Assembly (NCBI GenBank): GCA_963850765.1
Contig: CAWKMN010000009.1
Coordinates: forward strand, 558,001 to 622,000
From: CAWKMN01 sp963850765
GTDB taxonomy: Bacteria > Chloroflexota > Anaerolineae > Aggregatilineales > Aggregatilineaceae
DNA length: 64,000 nt
Reading direction: 5' to 3'
Below the pieces are notes generated by a model. The model had not been told where the DNA came from, did not search any database, and saw nothing but the letters and a program-made list of their open reading frames with translations. The position numbers were made by a program, and so were the translations under genes. This document shows positions 7,502-17,060 of the stretch, one piece after another. Every line of letters begins with the position of its first letter. Position 1 is the first letter of the stretch.

Positions 7502-8315
7502 ATGCACTGGTACCAGAAATATATTCTGCCGGACGATCCGCCCCGGACGATCCTGATCACGGGGGGGAGTTCAGGGATCGGGCGGGCGGCGGCGCTGCTG
7601 TTCGCGGCGCTGGGACACAACGTCGCGGTGACGGCGCGGCGCGCGGACCGGCTCGACGATCTGAAGAAAGAGGCGGAAGCGAAGCAGCTTCCGGGTCGGA
7701 TTCTGACGCTCGAAGCGGATGTGACGGATCCGGCGGCGATGCGGCGGGCGGCGGCGCTGACGCTGGCCGAGTTCAACCGGCTGGATGTGCTGGTGGCGAA
7801 CGCGGGGATCGGGCATCGCGGCGCGCTGGTCGAGTTCGGCGTGGGAGGATATTGAGACGGTGCTGCGGACGAATATCGACGGCGTGATCCACAGCGTGCG
7901 CGCGGCGGTCCCGGCGATGCGAGCGAGCGGCGGCGGGCATATCGTCCTGATCTCGTCCATCCTGGGGCCGGTGCCGGGCGCGTATGCCAGCGTCTACAGC
8001 GCCAGCAAGGCGGCGACGGATGCGCTGGGGCGGGCGCTGCGCGGCGAACTGAAGCGCGATCGCATCGACGTGTCGGTGCTGTGGGTCGGGCAGACGCGCA
8101 CGGAGTTCGCGGAGAAGCGGCTCGGTCAGCCGGGGCGGGTGGCGACACGCTGGCCTACCATGACGCCGGAAGAGGTCGCGGGGGGGATCGCGCGGGCGCT
8201 CGAACGCCGTCCGCGCACGATGACTTTACGCTGGATCGACCGGCTGTTCATCTGGGCGGGGCGGTGGTTCCCGGCGCTGATGGACCGGCTGCTGGCGCGG
8301 GTGTATGGGGAGTAA
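7502..8315 (+). pseudogene. SDR-family oxidoreductase, split by a one-base insertion
   Basis: A classical short-chain dehydrogenase of about 270 codons. The first frame (7502 to about 7840) carries TILITGGSSGIGRAAALLF, the TGxxxGxG cofactor motif, and VLVANAGIGHRGALVEF, the NAG motif. After one surplus G in the run ttcggcgtggg near 7840 the second frame continues WEDIETVLRTNIDGVIHSVR, the Ser region ILISSILG and YSASKAATDAL, the YxxxK active site, to the stop at 8313. Removing one base restores an uninterrupted SDR, so this may be a sequencing error instead of a true pseudogene. NAD(P)-dependent; substrate unknown. The ATG follows GAGGG. Confidence 0.85.
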
Positions 8316-8332
8316 TTAGAAAAAAAGCGGTT

Positions 8333-8445
8333 TACCTCACCCCCTGGCCCCCTCTCCACGCGCGGAGAGGGGGAGCCGGCGGGGGCCGCGTGGGTAGGGG
8401 CGACCCATTGGGTCGCCCGTTTTGGGCAGGGCAAGTGTTACCCGC
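8333..8445. repeat. Family A repeat plus 'gggcgacc' hairpin
   Basis: ctcaccccctggccccctctcc with gcggagaggggg, then the hairpin ggggcgaccca ttg ggtcgccc and gggcagggcaag. Both hairpin types recur elsewhere (50370-50430, 59090-59145). Confidence 0.75.
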
Positions 8446-8504
8446 CGTAGGGATATGCTAACATCGAACGCCAGAGGGTTATACTAAATGAGAAGGTGAA
8501 AGCA

Positions 8505-9440
8505 ATGCCAGCAGCCCTGCCGATTCCAGTGAGAAAAGAAATCGTCGAGCGTCGGAGCCGGGGAGAAAGCTTCCGACAGATCGCGCGGGTAATGGAGTTG
8601 AGCTACGACAGTGTGCGGGCGATCTGGCGACATTGGAAAAGGTATGACCAATTAGGGCCCCATTATGAGGCGTGTCGGAAGCCAGGCCCGCGCAAGCCGG
8701 AGGACGTGGTCACGCGCGCCCTGGCGCTGAAAAGGGGACACGCCCGGTGGGGAGCGGGGCTGATTTGGCTGCTGTTGGGGGATGAATTTGACGCGCAGGA
8801 CCTACCCAGCGAGCGGAGTTTGCAGCGCTGGTTTCGGCAAGCCGGCTTAGGGCGTGCGCCCACGACCCAACACCGCACGGCCTATGTGAGACGCGGGCAA
8901 ACGGCCCATGAGGTATGGGCGGTGGATGCCAAAGAAAAGATGGGGTTAGCCGACGGTAGTCAAGTGAGTTGGTTAACCATCAGCGACGAAGCGAGTGGCG
9001 CCATCTTGCACGCGGCGGGTTTTCCCCCTCAAGCATTGGAACCAGATCGACCCCCAAGCGGTTCGTCAGTGTCTGCAAACGGTGATGGCGTGTTGGGGCA
9101 GACCGACGATGATGCGCTTTGATAATGGGCATCCCTGGGGCACCAATTCGCCGGTACCCTCGGCTCTGGCCTTGTGGTTAGCGGGCATCGGCGTTCAGCC
9201 GCTGTTTGGTCGCCCGCGTCAAAGTACCGACAATGCCGTGGTCGAACGCGATCATGGCGTGTTGAATGGTTGGGTGGACCCGGCCCAGTGTGCCGATTTT
9301 GACCAGTTCTGTCATGAACTCGACCGCTTCGCCACCCTGCAACGGCAGCGCTATCCCCTGCGGGATGGCCGGGCGCGGATCGACCACTGGCCTGACTTGA
9401 ACGCCTGTCCGCGCCCCTATCAGCCGACCGAAGCACCTCC
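8505..9440 (+). pseudogene. Integrase-core (DDE) transposase remnant, IS481/IS3-like
   Basis: The N-terminal helix-turn-helix (IVERRSRGESFRQIARVMEL) and linker are in one frame, with the first catalytic Asp in HEVWAVDAKEKM. Near 9020, in a ggttttccccc run, the frame shifts; the second frame gives KHWNQIDPQAVRQCL, the second Asp in MRFDNGHPWGTN and the Glu in NAVVERDHGVLNGWV, completing a D,D,E triad. The C-terminal region runs without a stop into a dispersed repeat at 9436-9480, so the 3' end has been lost. The shift is of the +1 type, unlike the -1 programmed shifts of IS3 elements. I find no terminal inverted repeats. Start ATG 8505 follows AAGGTG. Confidence 0.8.
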
Positions 9441-9480
9441 GGCGGGTGGACACGGGGGTCCGCCCCTACAGGAGCGGGGA
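9436..9480. repeat. Dispersed repeat, 'ggtggacacgggggtccgcccctac' type
   Basis: A short palindromic module (ggcggg/ggacac/gtccgcccc) at the broken 3' end of the transposase. The same module is seen at 11160-11265, 33968-34065 and 37390-37500. Confidence 0.7.
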
Positions 9481-9510
9481 GGGAGAAGGCGGCAAGGGTT
9501 CATTTCCGGG

Positions 9511-10434
9511 TCATTCGCCGCGGTAGGCTTGCCACGCGGTGCGGATGGCGCGGTGGATCGCGACACTCTCAAAGAAGCGGGCGCGCTGCGATTCGTCCAA
9601 TCCTTCGGCCTGACGAAGCATCATCTGGTGGGCCATATCGAGCATCTCACGGGCGCTGTCGGGCTGCTGCATGACGGTAAGTACCTGCACGACCGTCCAG
9701 TAGACGCGCAGCGGCTCATCCAGGCGGGCGGGGCCGCGCAGGCCAAGATGCTGCAATACGCCCTCGATCAAGCCATAGGCACCCACCGCAACTCCCTGCG
9801 CCAGCAGACAGCGCGCCATCCCCGCGGTGACTTCGATCTCCTCGGCGGGCGCGGCCAGGGTTCGCCACACCTCGACCGCAGAGCCATACGCCGTCAGCGC
9901 CGGATTCCAATGTTTGCGCGCCTCGTACAGATAGCCCCGGAAGCGCTGCGCCTGGCCCATGTTCCAGCGATCGCCCTGCGCCGTGCTGTCATCTAACGCC
10001 TCATCCAGCAGGGCCTCGGCCCGGTCGAGATCGCCCTGTTCGACAGCGGCAGCCCCCAGCAGCGCACGGGCAGTGATCGCCCCGCCGAGCCGCGCGTGAT
10101 CCAATGCCAGCCGCAGCGCCGCGTCGTGATCGTCCGCCGCCGCGTCATAATCGCCGATCTTGCGGTAGACCGCGCCGCGTGTGTTGCGCGCGCCGATCTC
10201 GCCCGGCACATGCCCGATGCGCGACCAGACCTCGATCGCCGCGGTCAGCATCGGCAGGGCGCGGGCGTACTGCCAGCCGGCGGCCATGTGCAGACCCTGG
10301 TTGTTCGCCTTGGCGGCGGCCGAGTCCAGCCGGGCACGCGTATCCGGGTGGGTGAGATCGGCAAATTCGAGCGAGACGACGAGCTTCTCCCACCAGGGAC
10401 CCGGCGCGGCGGGTCGGGGTGCCTGACTGGTCAT
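9511..10434 (-). CDS. TPR-repeat protein
   Basis: About 307 residues made mostly of helical hairpins. TPR-like units can be seen as ARNTRGAVYRKIGDYDAAAD, ARALLGAAAVEQGDLDRAEA and QRFRGYLYEARKHWNPALTA, each with the G/A-x-A-L/Y spacing. The start is ATG 10434, preceded by AGGAGG five bases away; an upstream ATG at 10482 lacks a site and overlaps the divergent gene. No signal peptide, so a cytoplasmic scaffold or regulator of protein assemblies is likely. The partner is unknown. Confidence 0.8.
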   Translation of the reverse strand: MTSQAPRPAAPGPWWEKLVVSLEFADLTHPDTRARLDSAAAKANNQGLHMAAGWQYARALPMLTAAIEVWSRIGHVPGEIGARNTRGAVYRKIGDYDAAADDHDAALRLALDHARLGGAITARALLGAAAVEQGDLDRAEALLDEALDDSTAQGDRWNMGQAQRFRGYLYEARKHWNPALTAYGSAVEVWRTLAAPAEEIEVTAGMARCLLAQGVAVGAYGLIEGVLQHLGLRGPARLDEPLRVYWTVVQVLTVMQQPDSAREMLDMAHQMMLRQAEGLDESQRARFFESVAIHRAIRTAWQAYRGE

Positions 10435-10514
10435 GTACGCCTCCTGAGCTACAATTGGCAGCAGCCGAATGAATGTCATCACGATCGGGCAGAGAAGAAG
10501 GAGAGCAAAGCCCC

Positions 10515-10931
10515 ATGATAGTTCCTGCGATCAATCATATCATCCTGACGGTTTCCGACATCCAGCAATCACGCGACTTTTATGAGAATCTGCTGGGATT
10601 TGAGATCCACGAGATCCCGCCGCAATACGGCAATCTCGTCTATTTTCCGATCCAGAACGGCACGATCTGGCTGGTCCAGCATGACACCACCCCCCCCGGC
10701 GACCGCTTCAGCGAATTTCGCGTCGGCCTGGACCATATCGCGTTCACCGCGCCGAGCAAGCAATTCCTCAATTCACTGGCTGCGGCTCTGATCGCGGCGG
10801 GGGTGCCCACCGAAGGCGTCGAGCTGTTTCACGACCGCTGGTGGTATGTCACCTTCCGCGATCCCGACAATTTCCAGCTTGAATACTGGCTGGACGAGCC
10901 GGCCAGCAGCGCGCCCGACGAGGCGGGTTAG
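10515..10931 (+). CDS. VOC-family (glyoxalase/bleomycin-resistance type) protein
   Basis: About 138 residues in the two-module VOC fold. INHIILTVSDIQQSRDFYE begins module 1 with a metal-ligand His, VGLDHIAFTAPSKQ opens module 2, and YVTFRDPDNFQLEYWLDEP ends it with the usual DPDGxxLE-like motif and its Glu. Such proteins bind a divalent metal in dioxygenases, isomerases or resistance proteins; no substrate can be named. ATG 10515 follows AAGGAG; the upstream frame to 10473 is not needed. It is divergent from the TPR gene across a short shared promoter region. Confidence 0.85.
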   Translation: MIVPAINHIILTVSDIQQSRDFYENLLGFEIHEIPPQYGNLVYFPIQNGTIWLVQHDTTPPGDRFSEFRVGLDHIAFTAPSKQFLNSLAAALIAAGVPTEGVELFHDRWWYVTFRDPDNFQLEYWLDEPASSAPDEAG

Positions 10932-10983
10932 GTCCGATACGCTCTGAGTCTATCGCTTTTTTGCACGACGCCCAACGCGCCGC

Positions 10984-11265
10984 CGCTGTGTAGCGGAGCA
11001 CCGCCGTGTGCTCCCCCTGGGCGGGTTTGTTAACTCGCCCCACCATGACCTTATCCGCTTATTTTCTCAATATGCCTACATGGAGAGGGGAGCAAGCGGC
11101 CGCCTGCTCGGTGAGGCCAGCCGAAAAACATCAGCTAAGTGCTTCATCTCATAAGTAATCAGGCAAGATGGTCTTGTAGGGGAGCACCTCTGTGTGCTCC
11201 CAGTCGCGCGGCGCGCGACACGCGGCCGCGCCGCGTTGGGCGGACACGAGGTCCGCCCCTACGGA
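10984..11265. repeat. Cluster of dispersed hairpin repeats ('ggagcacc...gtgctcccc', 'gcgggttaac', 'ggcggacac')
   Basis: The 633-base gap 10932-11564 contains no gene I can support. It holds gtagcggagcaccgccgtgt / gctccccctgggcgggttt, then gtaggggagcacctctgtgt with gtgctcccagtcgcg and ggcggacacgaggtccgccc. These form the long composite repeat also present at 33968-34065, 37390-37500 and 63740-63820. Confidence 0.8.
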
Positions 11266-11339
11266 AATCGCGTTACCCAATCTTTAACGAGATAGGGTAC
11301 TTAGTCGCTCCATGTCTCAAACGATGCGGGGAATGGATT

Positions 11340-11372
11340 TTCGTAGGGGCGTATTGCAATACGCCCCTACAT
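11340..11372. repeat. Hairpin repeat 'gtaggggcgtattgcaatacgcccctac'
   Basis: A near-perfect palindrome centred on attgcaat with arms gtaggggcgt / acgcccctac. Further copies lie at 29945-29985, 46970-47000, 51845-51880, 57255-57285 and 61775-61806. Confidence 0.85.
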
Positions 11373-11564
11373 GTTACCCCGTAATTTACGAGAAAGGCAC
11401 TTGTCTAAGGTCCTGCTTCTTCCCCATACGATCCTTCCTACTCCACGATAGGCTTATTGGCCCTTCCAAAAACGGGAAATTTGGCCCGTTCAAACTGAGA
11501 AGCGGTACTTTACAATTAAGGCATATTCGTTCTATGGCCACTAATACAAGGTAAAAGGAACTCG

Positions 11565-12305
11565 ATGAAACGACGTATCTCACTTCTCTTGATTTTTGCT
11601 GTAAGCACAGCAGTCGTCTTCGGTGTCATGACAGGCAGCGGCCAGGCATTCACCGCCGGCTCGATCAGTGTCAGTGGGGAGTCGTGGACGGCCTCATTTA
11701 TTCCGAGCGGTAACGATAATGGTGAAGGAGCCGATTATTTCTGCGTCGCGTGTTACAACGCGGACGGTACGCTGAATGACATCGACATTCGCAACAAGCC
11801 GACGAGCGGCGCACTCACGTTCGCATCCGGTCCGTGTGATTCCACCTGGGGGACGGCGGTTTTTCCGCTGAGCGTGGTCCTGACTGATCCGAGCACCGGG
11901 CCGACGGGCGTCAGCGAAGAGTCCTCGGCGGCTGCGCCGTACTGTGGTGTCTCGTGGAATACACAGGGCGGGCAACCGCCTGATGGTGGCGCAGGCGGTG
12001 GCGCAGGGTCGCCCCCGGCTGTCCCGGTCCCCGGCTGTGATGTGACGATCGTCCTACCCACCAGCGCGGTCGGTGGAACCTTGGTTGCGCCGGCTGAAGC
12101 TCTTTTTGGGCCGGATCCTGCCATGACGACCGGGATTACCCTGGAATCCGGCAAAACGGCCAAGGTAGTTGGCGTAGACGCCAGCGGCAGTTACTACCGT
12201 ATCCTCTGGAATTGCACCTACCTGTGGGTGCCTGTGGCATCCATGGGGCCGACGTTCGACAACGTATGGAACGGCGCGCCGCTCCCGACGAACGTGGTGC
12301 AGTAA
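11565..12305 (+). CDS. Secreted protein of unknown function, paralogue of the TSP3-repeat protein
   Basis: A 246-residue exported protein. Residues 1-30 (MKRRISLLLIFAVSTAVVFG... ending QAF) are a signal peptide. The N-terminal module has an acidic, possibly Ca-binding loop (IPSGNDNGEGADYFC) and paired Cys (FCVACYN, GPCDSTWG, YCGVSWN). A Gly/Pro-rich linker near residue 145 leads to a C-terminal module (CDVTIVLPTSAVGGTLV ... ILWNCTYLWVPVAS ... DNVWNGAPLPTNVVQ). The same two modules flank the repeats of the next gene. ATG 11565 follows AAAGGAAC. A terminator follows at 12346. Function unknown; extracellular or surface role inferred. Confidence 0.8.
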   Translation: MKRRISLLLIFAVSTAVVFGVMTGSGQAFTAGSISVSGESWTASFIPSGNDNGEGADYFCVACYNADGTLNDIDIRNKPTSGALTFASGPCDSTWGTAVFPLSVVLTDPSTGPTGVSEESSAAAPYCGVSWNTQGGQPPDGGAGGGAGSPPAVPVPGCDVTIVLPTSAVGGTLVAPAEALFGPDPAMTTGITLESGKTAKVVGVDASGSYYRILWNCTYLWVPVASMGPTFDNVWNGAPLPTNVVQ

Positions 12306-12345
12306 GGCCAGCCGCCTTGCGCGATCCGCGCTAAATATCCAGCAA

Positions 12346-12381
12346 GCGGGGCAGGGTGAATCACCGGCCCCGTTTTGTTTT
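12346..12381 (+). terminator. Rho-independent terminator after the secreted-protein gene
   Basis: Stem CGGGGC (12347-12352) with GCCCCG (12367-12372), followed by a T-rich run (ttttgtttt). Confidence 0.75.
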
Positions 12382-12691
12382 GGGTGGCATCTAATCGCCC
12401 CATCCTTAAGTCGGACGGGGGATAGGGGTAAACGCTCTCCGTACATGCTCTTGCTGGGATTACTGGACAAAGCATTCATCGAGGCCCAGTTGTTAATACC
12501 AATGGTTAGACAAGGCGGAATTTTATTCCAATATTAATACCATTTTTTTATTCTCCTTTAATCCGTTAATGGTACTATGTCATTAAGGCTAGACGATACT
12601 GGTGGGGTGCTCGATTGCCGTAATCTTCTAACGCCCTCCAGCAACACCATTTCGATCAATTTCATACAATCCATATTCAGGAGGCGTATTC
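12382..12691. other. Intergenic region, AT-rich, upstream of TSP3-repeat gene
   Basis: Holds a partial family A module near 12395-12432 (ccccatccttaagtcggacg, ggggtaaac) and then an AT-rich stretch from about 12490 that probably carries the promoter of the next gene; no clear -35/-10 pair stands out. AGGAGG lies just before the ATG at 12692. Confidence 0.5.
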
Positions 12692-14159
12692 ATGAAACGC
12701 ATCGTTGGTCTGTTATTAGTGCTGGCGGCCAGCATAGCCGTAATTGTGGGGGGGTCGACCTCTGACGGGAAAGCCTTTACCGATGGCTCGATCTTTCTGA
12801 GCGGCTCGCAGTGGCATGTCACCATCACACCGATCGACAATGACGGGGGCACAGGGAACGATTTTTTCTGTGCTGTCTGTTATAACGCGAATGGCACGAT
12901 CTACGACATCGACATTATCACGCGTAGGGACCGGAACATCCCCTGTAGATCGACAGGGGCCATGTAACGGTACCGATTGGGGTCCAATCGGTGAGCCGAT
13001 CAGTGTGATCCTGACTGATCCGACCGGCGACCGTGCCGGAGTCAGCCAGAGCGGCCCCGGCGGCGCGGCTTACTGCGGCGTTCCGTACAATATCCCCGGC
13101 GGTGATCTGGATGGCGATGGTGTGCTGAATGAAAACGATCAGTGCCCGAACACGCCGCCCAGTACACCCGTCACCTCGTCCGGCTGCACGGATACCGACA
13201 GTGATGGTTTGGCCGACACCGCCGACAACTGCCCGAGTGTCGCCAACCCTGGTCAGGCTAACTTCGACGGCGACTCACAGGGGGATGCATGTGATCCCGA
13301 CGACGACGGCGACGGGGTGAACGATGGCGCTGACGCATGCCCCAACACGCCGGCTGGTACAACCGTGGGCGCGGATGGGTGTGAGGTGGTGGTGCCGCCG
13401 GATACCGATGGCGACGGCGTGGCCGACACGATCGATAACTGTGTGAATACGCCCAATGCCGATCAGGCGGATACGGACAACGACGGTATTGGTGACGCCT
13501 GCGATACTCTGTCGGATGCCGATGGGGATGGGGTAGCCGACTCGGTCGATAACTGCGTGAATGTGCTCAATCCTGATCAGGCGGATACGGACAACGACGG
13601 TATTGGTGATGCTTGTGAGGCACCGACCGGTCCTGATGCCGATGGGGATGGGGTAGCCGACACGGTCGATAACTGTGTGAATACGCCCAACCCCGGTCAG
13701 GTTGATTTTGACGGCGACGGAAGCGGTAATGCCTGTGACGCAGACGACGACGCCGATGGTGTGCTCGATGGTGCTGACGAATGCCCCAAGACGCCGCCTG
13801 AGGCCGTGGTCAATCAAGTGGGCTGCACGCGAGCGGTCGGTTGGGCCTGACCCAGACCCAGAGCCCGAACTCAGCCCGTCGTGGCCGGCTGTGATGTCAA
13901 CGCTGGCTCGCCCAAGGGCGCGGTCGGTGGGACGATCCTCATCTCGACCTGGACCTACTGGATGCCAGATCTGGCCGCTCAGACGAATGTCATGCTGGAT
14001 GTCGGCAAGACGGCCAAGGTCCTGGGCATGGATGCGGGCGGCGGGTTCTTCCTGGTCGTCTGGAACTGCAGCTACCTGTGGGTGCCGGTGGGCACGATCG
14101 GCCCGACGTATGACAATGTCTGGAACGGCATGCCGCTCCCGGTCACGGTCGTGGGGTAG
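12692..14159 (+). CDS. Secreted thrombospondin type 3 repeat protein, reading frame interrupted by indels
   Basis: Signal peptide at the start (MKRIVGLLLVLAASIAVIVG). The N-terminal module matches the paralogue at 11565 (QWHVTITPIDNDGGTGNDFFC), then a frame change near 12925 restores GPCNGTDWGPIGEPISVILT. Residues about 130-360 are TSP3-type Ca-binding repeats, for example DLDGDGVLNENDQCPNTPPS, DTDSDGLADTADNCPSVANP and DADGDGVADTVDNCVNTPNP, roughly seven units. Between 13820 and 13890 two compensating shifts hide a PDPDPEPE linker, and the frame then resumes with the paralogue's C-terminal module (VVAGCDVNAGSPKGAVGGTI ... CSYLWVPVGTIGPT). Three single-base changes restore one protein of about 488 residues. 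Role: exported, calcium-binding spacer protein, inferred. Confidence 0.78.
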
Positions 14160-14162
14160 GTG

Positions 14163-14265
14163 TGTTTACCCCTCCCTAAGTCCCTCCCCGTAAACAGGAG
14201 AGGGACTTGACACTCCCCTTTCTCCGCGTGCGGGGAAAGGGGGTGAGGGATAGGGGCAAACGTTA
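14163..14265. repeat. Family A variant repeat (taccccTccct...aaaggggg)
   Basis: The gtttacccctccctaagtcc / ctccccgtaaacaggagagg module and its cctttctccgcgtgcgg / gggaaaggggg partner, inverse orientation of the copy at 4262-4365. The remainder to 14398 shows nothing else recognisable. Confidence 0.75.
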
Positions 14266-14398
14266 GAATAATCTGCCCGACAAGAATTGAGGAACCGATG
14301 AACGCTCAGGTTCCGTCATTCCCTTACTTTCGTAGGGTGCGATTTATTGAATAGGGGCCTACCAGATTTGTAGTTACCCGATCGTTCGAGATACGCAT

Positions 14399-16933
14399 TC
14401 AGCACTCGCTGAAGCCGCAGCTATAACACTTGCGGCAGCCTTCCTCGCTGACGAGGGTGGCCGCGCCGCACTCCGGGCACAGATCGCCCAGGTGGGGGCG
14501 CTTCACCTCGTCGATCGGCAGCGTCAACTGCTTGTCGGAGATCACCGTCACCTGCGCCGGAATCTCGCCCGGAATATCCAGCAAATCCGCTTCGCTCTCA
14601 TCCAGATATTCCTGCAAGACCTGCGCGATCCCGTCCGGCAGGCTGCTGACGCGCATCGGCCCAAAGCCGATCGAGCGCACGCCGCCGATTCCGTTCATCT
14701 GGCGCACGATCTGCATCATGCGGTTGCGCGGGCTGACGGTCGAGGTCAGGCGCAGAATATAGGAGATCAGCCGCCCCAACGCCTCGGCCACGGCGGCGGT
14801 ATCCGACCCGGCCTTGGCCGTGTGCAGGAAGACCTCGAAGGGCTGGCCTTTGCCTTCGCCGTTCTCGTTCACGGTGACATAGGTCGTGCCGAGCGGTGTC
14901 TGCACGCGGTACGTCTTGCCGTCGAGCTGGCGCGGACGCGGCTTTTTGTCCTCGTTGAAGAGGCGCGGCTGTTCGACCGGCTGGGGCAGGACTTCCTGCT
15001 TCTTCAGGCGCGTTTCGGCCGTTTCGAGCACCACCTTCTCGCGGCTGCCCGTCACGTAGACCGTCAGGCCCTTGCAGCCGAGCTTCCAGCCAAGCTGATA
15101 CGCTTCAGCGACGTCCGCCTCGGTGGCATCGGCGGGCGCATTGACCGTTTTGGAGATGGCGTTGTCGGTGAAGGCTTGCAGGGCCGCCTGCATCCGTACA
15201 TGCTCATCGACCGTCACATCGCCGCTGACGACAAACACCCGCCGGATGGCGTCCGGCACGTCGGTCACGTCCTGGCAGGTGCCGGAGACGTTCACCTGCT
15301 CGATGATGCGGCGGATCGCGTCGTCACTCAGCCCGGCCTCGCGCAGCGCGCGATCAAACAGGGGGCTGGTATATTGCAGCGAGATCTGCTTGCCGGCATC
15401 GTTCACATAGCGCGTATAGGCCAGCGCGAAGACCGGCTCGCAGCCGTAGCCCTCGCAGCCCGCGACGGTCGATATAGTACCCGTCGGCGCGACGGTCAAC
15501 TGCGCGCCGTTGCGAATCCCGTGCTGCTTGATCCCCTCGACGATCTCATTCCAGTCCAGGGTGGGGCGGCCCCAGTCATGGTGATAGGGCGCGAGCGGCT
15601 GGGGCGGCTGCCATTGGAGATCGGCGGGATCGTAGAGGCTGCCGGTGATCGCGGGGAACGGTCCGCGCGCCTGTGCCAGATCGATGCTCGTCTTCATGGC
15701 GTGGAAGCGCACAAACTCGATGATCTGGCTGGCGAATTCCTGCCCCTCGGCGGAGCCGTAGCGCACGCCAAGCGCATACATCAGATCGGCCAGCCCCATG
15801 ATCCCCAGGCCGATGCGGCGGACGCGGTGCGCGGCCTCTTTCAACTGCGGCACGGCGGGCACGTAGGCGTTGGCGGAGACGACGTCTTCGAGGAAGCGCG
15901 TGGACGCTTCCACGGCGTCGCGCAGGCTGCTCCCAGTCGATGCGCCGGTCGGCGGTGAGGTGGTGCGCCAGATTGATCGAGCCGAGGCAGCAGTTTTCAA
16001 AGGGCCCAAGGAATTGTTCGCCGCAAGGATTCGTGCTTTCCAGCGAATACAGATGCGGCACGGGATTCTGCCGGTTCGCCGCGTCGAGGAACAGCACACC
16101 CGGCTCGCCGTTGTGATGCGCCTGCTTCACGATGAGATCGAACAGATCGCGGGCGCGCACGGTCTCCCAGACCTTGCCATCCTGCGGGTTGACGAGATCA
16201 AAATCGGTGTCGTTCTCCACCGCGCGCATAAAGGCGTCGGTGATCCCCACGCTGATGTTGAAGTTGGTGATCGCGTTTTCGTCCGTCTTGCAGGTGATGA
16301 ACTCGCGGATGTCCGGGTGATCCACACGCAGCACAGCCATATTGGCCCCCCGCGTGACCCTCCTTGGGCGATCTCCCCAAACGCCTGTCGTACACGCGCA
16401 GGAAGCCGACCGGGCCCGTCGCGCTGCCGTTAGACGAGCGCACAATCGCGCCTTTGGGGCGCAGCCGGCTGAACGAAAAGCCGTTGCCGCCGCCCGTCTG
16501 CTGGATCAGCGCGGCGTCGCGCAGCGTCTCGAAGATGCCGGAGCCGGTGCGGCCCATGTCGTCATCGATCTGGAGCACAAAACAGGCCGCGAGCTGGCCG
16601 AGGGGCGTCCCCGCGCCGGTAAAGGTGGGACTATTGGGGAAGAATCTCAGATTGGTGAGCAGATCATAAAAGCGGCGTGCGACCCCATCGACATCGCCAC
16701 CGAATTCCTCTTCGGCTTTGGCGACGTGATAGGCCACGCGCCAGAACATTTCCTGTTCGGATTTCAACCGGCTGGCCGTCTTCGCCGCGCCGCAGATAGC
16801 GTTTGCGCAGCACGGTGCGCGCGTTCTCATTCAGCCGAACCTCGCGCTGCAGATCCGCCGGGAGTGGTACTTTTTGAAAGCCATTCGAGCGTGACCCCAC
16901 TTCATGCTGAGTGGTGCTCCCTTGACCCGCCAT
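14399..16933 (-). CDS. nrdJ: Vitamin B12-dependent (class II) ribonucleotide reductase, interrupted by at least four indels
   Basis: Reduces ribonucleotides to deoxyribonucleotides using adenosylcobalamin. Start ATG 16933 follows AGGAGG. Segments in order: RLNENARTVLRKRYLRRGEDG; EMFWRVAYHVAKAEEEFGGD; RFFPNSPTFTGAGTPLGQLA; LIQQTGGGNGFSFSRLRPKG; RGANMAVLRVDHPDIREFIT; LESTNPCGEQFLGPFENCCL, the active-site NPCGE; AHRVRRIGLGIMGLADLMYA; LTVAPTGTISTVAGCEGYGC; and the C-terminal zinc-like LCPECGAATLVSEEGCRKCY with CGFSEC. Frame changes are needed near 15930, 16345, 16405 and 16770, each by one base. Such a gene is normally essential, so errors in the sequence are more likely than decay. It lies downstream of nrdR and probably shares its promoter. 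Confidence 0.9.
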
Positions 16934-17060
16934 GATCGTTTCCTCCTGAATGCCTGGGGACGCTGTGCAATCCCCGCCCCGGAACAGACGAACGTTAAGA
17001 TGTGGTCTGCCCGAAGCGCGAGCAGACTTGTACAAAGGTATGCAGTTGCCTGAATCTCAA

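Noticed and set aside
7306..8148. Long minus-strand extension of hicB
   Set aside because: It is Arg/Ser/Pro-rich, antisense to the SDR gene, and HicB has a normal start at 7305 with a ribosome binding site and promoter.
8505..9440. Programmed frameshift in the transposase
   Set aside because: The change is +1 and lies in the middle of the catalytic domain, unlike the -1 shifts of IS3-type elements; the surrounding genes show similar random indels.
14492..15958. Long + strand open frame opposite nrdJ
   Set aside because: No recognisable domain and the opposite strand clearly encodes NrdJ.
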